Source: Streptomyces sp. DHE7-1
GTDB lineage: Bacteria; Actinomycetota; Actinomycetes; Streptomycetales; Streptomycetaceae
Length of the DNA: 64,000 nt
Assembly: GCA_016432725.1 (NCBI GenBank)
Contig: JACJDG010000003.1
Coordinates: 6,912,001 to 6,976,000 of the forward strand
Direction: 5' to 3'
Under the pieces are notes generated by a model. The model was given only the letters and a program-made list of their open reading frames with translations. It was not told the origin of the DNA and ran no database searches. A program made the position numbers and the translations under genes. Position 1 is the stretch's first letter. Every line of letters begins with the position of its first letter. Positions 59,928-64,000 of the stretch are shown piece after piece.

Positions 59928-60803
59928 ATGTCCACACGCACACTCATCTCGCCGGCCCGCCTCGCCAGGCCGCGCGGGAGGCTGCTCTACTGGGTGGTCT
60001 TCGCCGTGGTCGTCGCGGCCTTCGTCCTGGTGTTCCTCGGCCCGCTGTACTGGCTGGCCTCCAGCGGTGTGAAGGACCCGCAGGAGGTGATCCGCACCCC
60101 GCCGACCCTGGTGCCCAGGTCCTTCACCCCGGGCAACTACACCCGGGCCTGGGACGTCATGGACCTCTCCCGGCTGCTGCTCAACACGACGTTCTACGCG
60201 TTCGGCGCGCTGGCCTGCCAGCTCGTCCTGGACGTGGCCGCCGCCTACTCGCTGTCCAGGCTACGGCCGGTCCTCGGCAAAGCGATCCTCGGCATGATGC
60301 TGGCCACGCTCATGATCCCGGCCACCGTGCTGGTCGTACCCCAGTACCTGACCGTCCTCGACGTGCCGATCGTGCACCGGAACCTGCTGAACACGCCCTG
60401 GGCGATCTGGCTCCCGTCGGTCACCAACGCCTTCAACATCTTCCTGCTGAAGCGGTTCTTCGACTCCATCCCGAAGGAACTCCTCGACGCGGCCGCCATG
60501 GACGGCGCCTCCCCGACGCGGATCCTTTGGTCGATCGTGCTGCCCGTCTCCCGGCCGATCCTCGGCGTGGTGTCGATCTTCGCGATCGTCGGCGTCTGGA
60601 AGGACTTCCTCTGGCCGATGCTCACCCTGCCCGACCCGTCGAAGCAGACCCTCAACGTGGGGATCTACTCGCTCTCCACCGGGGTCCCCGTGAACATCCT
60701 GATCGCCGCCCTGACGATCGCCTCGCTGCCGACCCTGCTGATCTTCCTGGTCTTCCAGCGGAACATCATGAGCGGCCTGACCGCCGGCGGCCTGAAGGGC
60801 TGA
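59928..60803 (+). CDS. sugar ABC importer, permease 2 (MalG type)
   Basis: A 291-aa permease with six helices and the EAA loop SIPKELLDAAAMDGASPTRI, then LWSIVLPVSRPIL. The frame is intact. ATG at 59928 follows GGGGGAGACC. It pairs with permease 1 to form the membrane channel for the imported oligosaccharide. The alpha-glucosidase gene follows 127 bases later. Confidence 0.95.
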   Translation: MSTRTLISPARLARPRGRLLYWVVFAVVVAAFVLVFLGPLYWLASSGVKDPQEVIRTPPTLVPRSFTPGNYTRAWDVMDLSRLLLNTTFYAFGALACQLVLDVAAAYSLSRLRPVLGKAILGMMLATLMIPATVLVVPQYLTVLDVPIVHRNLLNTPWAIWLPSVTNAFNIFLLKRFFDSIPKELLDAAAMDGASPTRILWSIVLPVSRPILGVVSIFAIVGVWKDFLWPMLTLPDPSKQTLNVGIYSLSTGVPVNILIAALTIASLPTLLIFLVFQRNIMSGLTAGGLKG

Positions 60804-60930
60804 CCCCACCGCCCGCCGGTTCCCGGCACGGCCGCTCCTTCCCCTGCCGAGCCTTCGCCGCCGGTCCGTCCGACGCCCCGCAGCATCCGGGCCGGCGGCG
60901 AAGATCCACCCTGCCCGAAAGGAACGTCAG

Positions 60931-62533
60931 TTGGCAGCCCCTCACTCGCCCCGCACCGACGACTGGTGGCGCGACGCCGTCATTTACCAGGTGTACCCGC
61001 GCAGTTTCGCCGACGGCGACGGCGACGGCACCGGGGACCTCGCGGGAGTCCGGGCGAGACTGCCCCATCTCGCGCAACTGGGCGTGGACGCCGTCTGGTT
61101 CACCCCCTGGTACGCCTCCCCGCTGGTGGACGGCGGCTACGACGTCTCCGACTACCGCACCATCGACCCGGCGTTCGGCACCCTCGCCGAGGCCGAGAAG
61201 CTCATCGCGGAGGCCGCCGAACTGGGCATCCGGGTCATCGTCGACATCGTCCCCAACCATGTCTCCGACCAGCACCCCTGGTTCCGCGCCGCGCTGGCGG
61301 CCGGACCCGGCAGCCCCGAGCGGGAGCTGTTCCACTTCCGTCCCGGCCGCGGCGAGGACGGCGACCAGCCGCCCAACGACTGGCCGTCGCAGTTCGCCGG
61401 GCCCACCTGGACCCGGGTGCCCGACGGCGAGTGGTACCTGCACCTCTTCACCCCGGAGCAGCCCGACCTCAACTGGGCCCACCCGGCGGTCCGCCGGGAG
61501 CACGAGGAGATCCTGCGGTTCTGGTTCGAGCGCGGCGTCGCCGGCGTACGCATCGACTCCGCCGCCCTGCTCGTGAAGGATCCCGCGCTCGCCGACTTCG
61601 AGGAGGGCGTGGACCCGCACCCGTACATCGACCAGGACGCACTGCACGACGTCTACCGTTCCTGGCGCTCCATCGCCGACGAGTACGAGGCGGTTTTCGT
61701 CGGCGAGGTCTGGCTGCCGGACGCCGAGCGCTTCGCCCGCTATCTCCGGCCCGACGAACTCCACACCGCCTTCAACTTCAACTTCCTCGCCTGCCCCTGG
61801 GAACCGGACCGGCTGCGGAGCGCCATCGACGACACCCTCGCCGAGCACGCCCCCGTCGGAGCCCCGCCACCTGGGTGCTGTGCAACCACGACGTCACGCG
61901 CACCGTCACCCGCTACGGGCGGGCCGACACCTCCTTCGACTTCGCCGCGAAGGCCTTCGGCACCCCGACCGACCTGGAGCTGGGCACCCGGCGGGCCCGT
62001 GCCGCCGCGCTGCTGACCCTGGCCCTGCCCGGCTCCGTCTACCTGTACCAGGGGAGGAGCTGGGGCTGCCCGAGGCCGAGGTGCCGCGGACAAGCATCCA
62101 GGACCCCATGCACTTCCGCTCGGGAGGAACCGATCCGGGGCGGGACGGCTGCCGCGTCCCGCTGCCCTGGGAGGCCGGCGCCCCCTGGTGCGGGTTCGGC
62201 ACCGGCGCCGAGCCCTGGCTCCCGCAGCCCGAGGACTGGGGCCACTACGCGGTCGACCGGCAGGCGGCCGACCCGGAGTCGATGCTCGCGCTGTACCGCG
62301 CGGCCCTGCTCCTGCGCCGGTCCGTGCCGGGCTTCGGGGACGGGCCCCTCACCTGGCTGCCGGCCGGTGCCGGTGTGCTGGCCTTCGCCCGGGCGCACGG
62401 CCTGGTCTGCGTCGTCAACCTGTCCGCGCACCCGGCCGGACTCCCGCCGTACGAGGACCTGTTGCTCGCGAGCGGTCCGCTCGACGGCGCGGGCCGGCTG
62501 CCGCGCGACACGGCGGTGTGGCTGCGGACCTGA
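60931..62533 (+). CDS. GH13 alpha-glucosidase (intracellular)
   Basis: A 534-aa oligo-1,6-/alpha-glucosidase-type GH13 enzyme. N-terminal WWRDAVIYQVYPRSFADGDG is typical of subfamilies 23/30. Catalytic residues: Asp in GVAGVRIDSAA, Glu in AVFVGEVWLPDA, and the transition-state Asp in VLCNHDVTR. Two bases are missing, at CCCC 61862-61865 and GGGG 62051-62054. The start is TTG at 60931 after AAAGGAAC. No signal peptide. It would cleave the imported alpha-linked oligosaccharide to glucose. A hairpin terminator follows. Confidence 0.9.
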
Positions 62534-62551
62534 CCGGAGCCGCGACAGGGC

Positions 62552-62578
62552 CCGGCCACCGTGTCGCACGGTGGCCGG
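62552..62578. terminator. bidirectional terminator between convergent genes
   Basis: CCGGCCACCGTG (62552-62563) pairs with CACGGTGGCCGG (62567-62578) across loop TCG. The glucosidase gene ends at 62533 and the lipoprotein gene at 62593, so it can serve both. Confidence 0.85.
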
Positions 62579-62592
62579 GACCCTGCCCCACG

Positions 62593-63564
62593 TCAGTCCT
62601 TCAGCGCCGTGCCGGCGGCGCTGAGGGCCTTGGTGTTCTCGGTCTTCGCGGCCGTGAGGCCGCTCCGGTGGGCGGTGATCTGCTGCTTCTGGATCTTGGT
62701 CTCGGCCTTGAACCAGACGTTCACCAGGCCGGTCCGCTGCTTGCAGTCGATCTCGGCCAGGGCGACGTCGATCTCCTTCTGGGAGGCCGGGTCGGTGTGC
62801 GGGACCAGTTCGGCCGACTCGGTCGGCGTCGCGGCCTCGTAGCCCTTGCCCTTCATGCACTGCGACCAGGCGCCCATGGCCTTCTTGACGGCCGGGACCC
62901 GCATCGACTCCAGGAACGACCGGCCGTTCAGCTCGGAGACGAGCTGGAAGTCGGCGGCCGGCTTGCCGATCTTCTCTGCGGCGTAACCGACGCAGCCCTT
63001 GGCGGGGATCTTCTTGCCGTTGTAGGTCTTCGGGGCCGCCTTGGCGACGAAGGAGCCGTCCGCGCCCGCCTTGGTCGGCTTGCCGTGCCCGGTCAGCACC
63101 TCCACCTGCGTCTCGGTCAGGCTGGGCACCTTCTGCCGGGGCTGGTCGGTCAGCGCGTCGGGCAGGCCGTAGCCGTACTTCGCCGCGGTCGCACGGTCGG
63201 TCAGGCCGTAACGGCGCTCCATGTTGGCGTCGTTGTCGTTCGGCGGCGGGGTGGCGCCGGCGACGGTGAGCTTGACGTCGAAGCCGTAGCCGGCCATGCA
63301 CTTCTCCTGGAGGTGGCGCGTGGCCGTGTCCAGGGTGACGGTGTCGGAGTAGGTCTGCATGTAGGCCTCGAGCGGCAGCGACAGGCCCTTGGCGAGGCCG
63401 CGCTGCGGGGTCGCCTTGGGCCAGTTGGCCTTGTCGACGAGCGGCTTGTCCGCCGCCACCGGGGCCGCCGCGTCATGGCCGGAGCCGCTGGTTCCGCAGG
63501 CCGAGAGCATCCCGGTTGTCGCGATCATGACAGTTGCGGCGATGAAGACGCGCTTGTTCCACAT
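62593..63564 (-). CDS. putative lipoprotein of unknown function
   Basis: A 323-aa protein with a clear lipoprotein signal (MWNKRVFIAATVMIATTG, then MLSACGTSG with the lipobox Cys at 23). The rest is soluble and Lys/Ala-rich with four cysteines (EKCMAGYGF, KGCVGYAAEK, SQCMKGKGYE, IDCKQRTG), probably two disulfides. No enzyme motif was found. ATG at 63564 follows GAGGAG. It is preceded by the small secreted-type gene on the same strand with 22 bases between, so they may be an operon. Confidence 0.82.
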   Translation of the reverse strand: MWNKRVFIAATVMIATTGMLSACGTSGSGHDAAAPVAADKPLVDKANWPKATPQRGLAKGLSLPLEAYMQTYSDTVTLDTATRHLQEKCMAGYGFDVKLTVAGATPPPNDNDANMERRYGLTDRATAAKYGYGLPDALTDQPRQKVPSLTETQVEVLTGHGKPTKAGADGSFVAKAAPKTYNGKKIPAKGCVGYAAEKIGKPAADFQLVSELNGRSFLESMRVPAVKKAMGAWSQCMKGKGYEAATPTESAELVPHTDPASQKEIDVALAEIDCKQRTGLVNVWFKAETKIQKQQITAHRSGLTAAKTENTKALSAAGTALKD

Positions 63565-63586
63565 GGGGGTGACTCCTCGGTTCGGA

Positions 63587-64000
63587 TCAGGCGAAGTGCT
63601 GGGAGGCGTTGTTGTTCTTCAGCGCCGAGATCAGGTTGGTGAGGTTGCAGTCACCGTAGGGCTCGTTGTGCGCGAAGTACTGCGAGGTGCCGCCGTAGCC
63701 CGAGTTGTAGTACACGCGGTAGTTGTCGGCCGGGGCGCAGTTCTGCACCGAGGCCGCGTTGTTCTTCGTGTACTGGCCGGCACCGGTGCCGTTGCCGTTG
63801 AACACGTAGCGGTACGTGGTCAGCGTGGAGCCCTGGTACTGGCTGGTGCCCCAGTAGTCGTTCACGTTGCCGTAGAACGACGACCAGCTCGTCACGTATC
63901 TGCCGCCGCTGACCGCGAGGTCCTTGGAGTTGTACAGCAGCCACAGATCGCCCTCGGAACAGGTGATCCAGGGCACGTCGCAGTTGTCCGTGACCTTGTA
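63587..64000 (-). CDS. small secreted-type protein (peptidase-inhibitor I36/crystallin-like), 5' end outside window
   Basis: The N-terminus is cut off by the window end; 137 residues are visible and the frame is open at 64000 (YKVTDNCDVPWITCSEGDLW). Repeated aromatic/Gly pairs (LWLLYNSKDLAVSGGRYVTS, YGNVNDYWGTSQYQGS, YRVYYNSGYGGTSQYF) resemble the beta/gamma-crystallin-like fold of the I36 inhibitor family. Three cysteines are visible. A signal peptide is expected upstream but cannot be seen. It ends LKNNNASQHFA and is followed by the lipoprotein gene. Confidence 0.6.
   Translation of the reverse strand, partial: YKVTDNCDVPWITCSEGDLWLLYNSKDLAVSGGRYVTSWSSFYGNVNDYWGTSQYQGSTLTTYRYVFNGNGTGAGQYTKNNAASVQNCAPADNYRVYYNSGYGGTSQYFAHNEPYGDCNLTNLISALKNNNASQHFA

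Overview
The window is typical Streptomyces chromosome. It has very high G+C, codons ending in G or C, GTG/TTG starts, many stop/start overlaps of the ATGA, GTGA and TTGA kind, a single rare TTA (bldA-type) codon, a monomeric NADP isocitrate dehydrogenase, secreted polysaccharide hydrolases and LacI, GntR and LuxR regulators. From memory (not checked), the stretch from icd to the SoxR-box ABC transporter resembles the SCO7000-SCO7008 neighbourhood of S. coelicolor.

Layout. 1-2.3 kb: end of a cupin gene, a tRNA-Pro and an MFS exporter with an in-frame stop. 2.3-3.9 kb: DUF1254/DUF1214 gene. 4.4-10.1 kb, minus strand: an operon for 4-hydroxyproline (or proline-type imino acid) breakdown, with a three-subunit flavin/iron-sulfur dehydrogenase, a DapA-type deaminase, an epimerase and a GntR/FCD regulator. 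10.1-13.6 kb: lipoprotein, a GST-like fragment and a LAL-type LuxR regulator carrying a TTA codon. 13.7-19 kb: a TPR-CHAT protease-like protein divergent from an operon of cytosolic subtilisin, ECF-like sigma factor and a small acidic protein. 19-21.6 kb: repeats, a P450 and an N-formylglutamate amidohydrolase. 21.8-30 kb: icd, secreted M1 peptidase, DUF4186, MscS channel, APC permease and an unknown protein. 30.3-34.4 kb: FGGY kinase and two flavoprotein oxidoreductases. 34.4-38.3 kb: crotonase, LPG-synthase-type membrane protein and an ABC exporter behind a SoxR-type promoter. 38.5-46.5 kb: RICIN-GH18 chitinase, a three-subunit xanthine-dehydrogenase-type molybdoenzyme, and a GH65 phosphorylase. 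46.6-51.5 kb: LytTR regulator, DUF485-like protein, sodium/solute symporter, LytS-type kinase and a DUF6817-like protein. 51.6-62.5 kb: LacI regulator, a large multidomain beta-helix glycanase (probably alpha-1,3-glucanase), a sugar ABC importer without its ATPase, and a GH13 alpha-glucosidase. The last 1.4 kb holds a lipoprotein and a truncated small secreted-type protein.

How it fits together. The 51-62 kb block reads as one LacI-controlled system. The secreted glycanase releases oligosaccharides, the importer takes them up (ATPase presumably the shared MsiK) and GH13 cleaves them. The same 17-bp operator lies before lacI and before the importer genes. With the chitinase and the GH65 phosphorylase this suggests fungal cell-wall use.

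Quality warning. Thirty apparent frameshifts in 21 genes are each repaired by adding one base, nearly always to a G or C run, and each repair gives a whole number of codons. The tRNA-Pro also lacks one G in its anticodon loop. Single-base deletion errors in the assembly are far more likely than mass pseudogenisation, so I annotate these genes as whole CDSs and give the break points. Two further genes carry in-frame stops.
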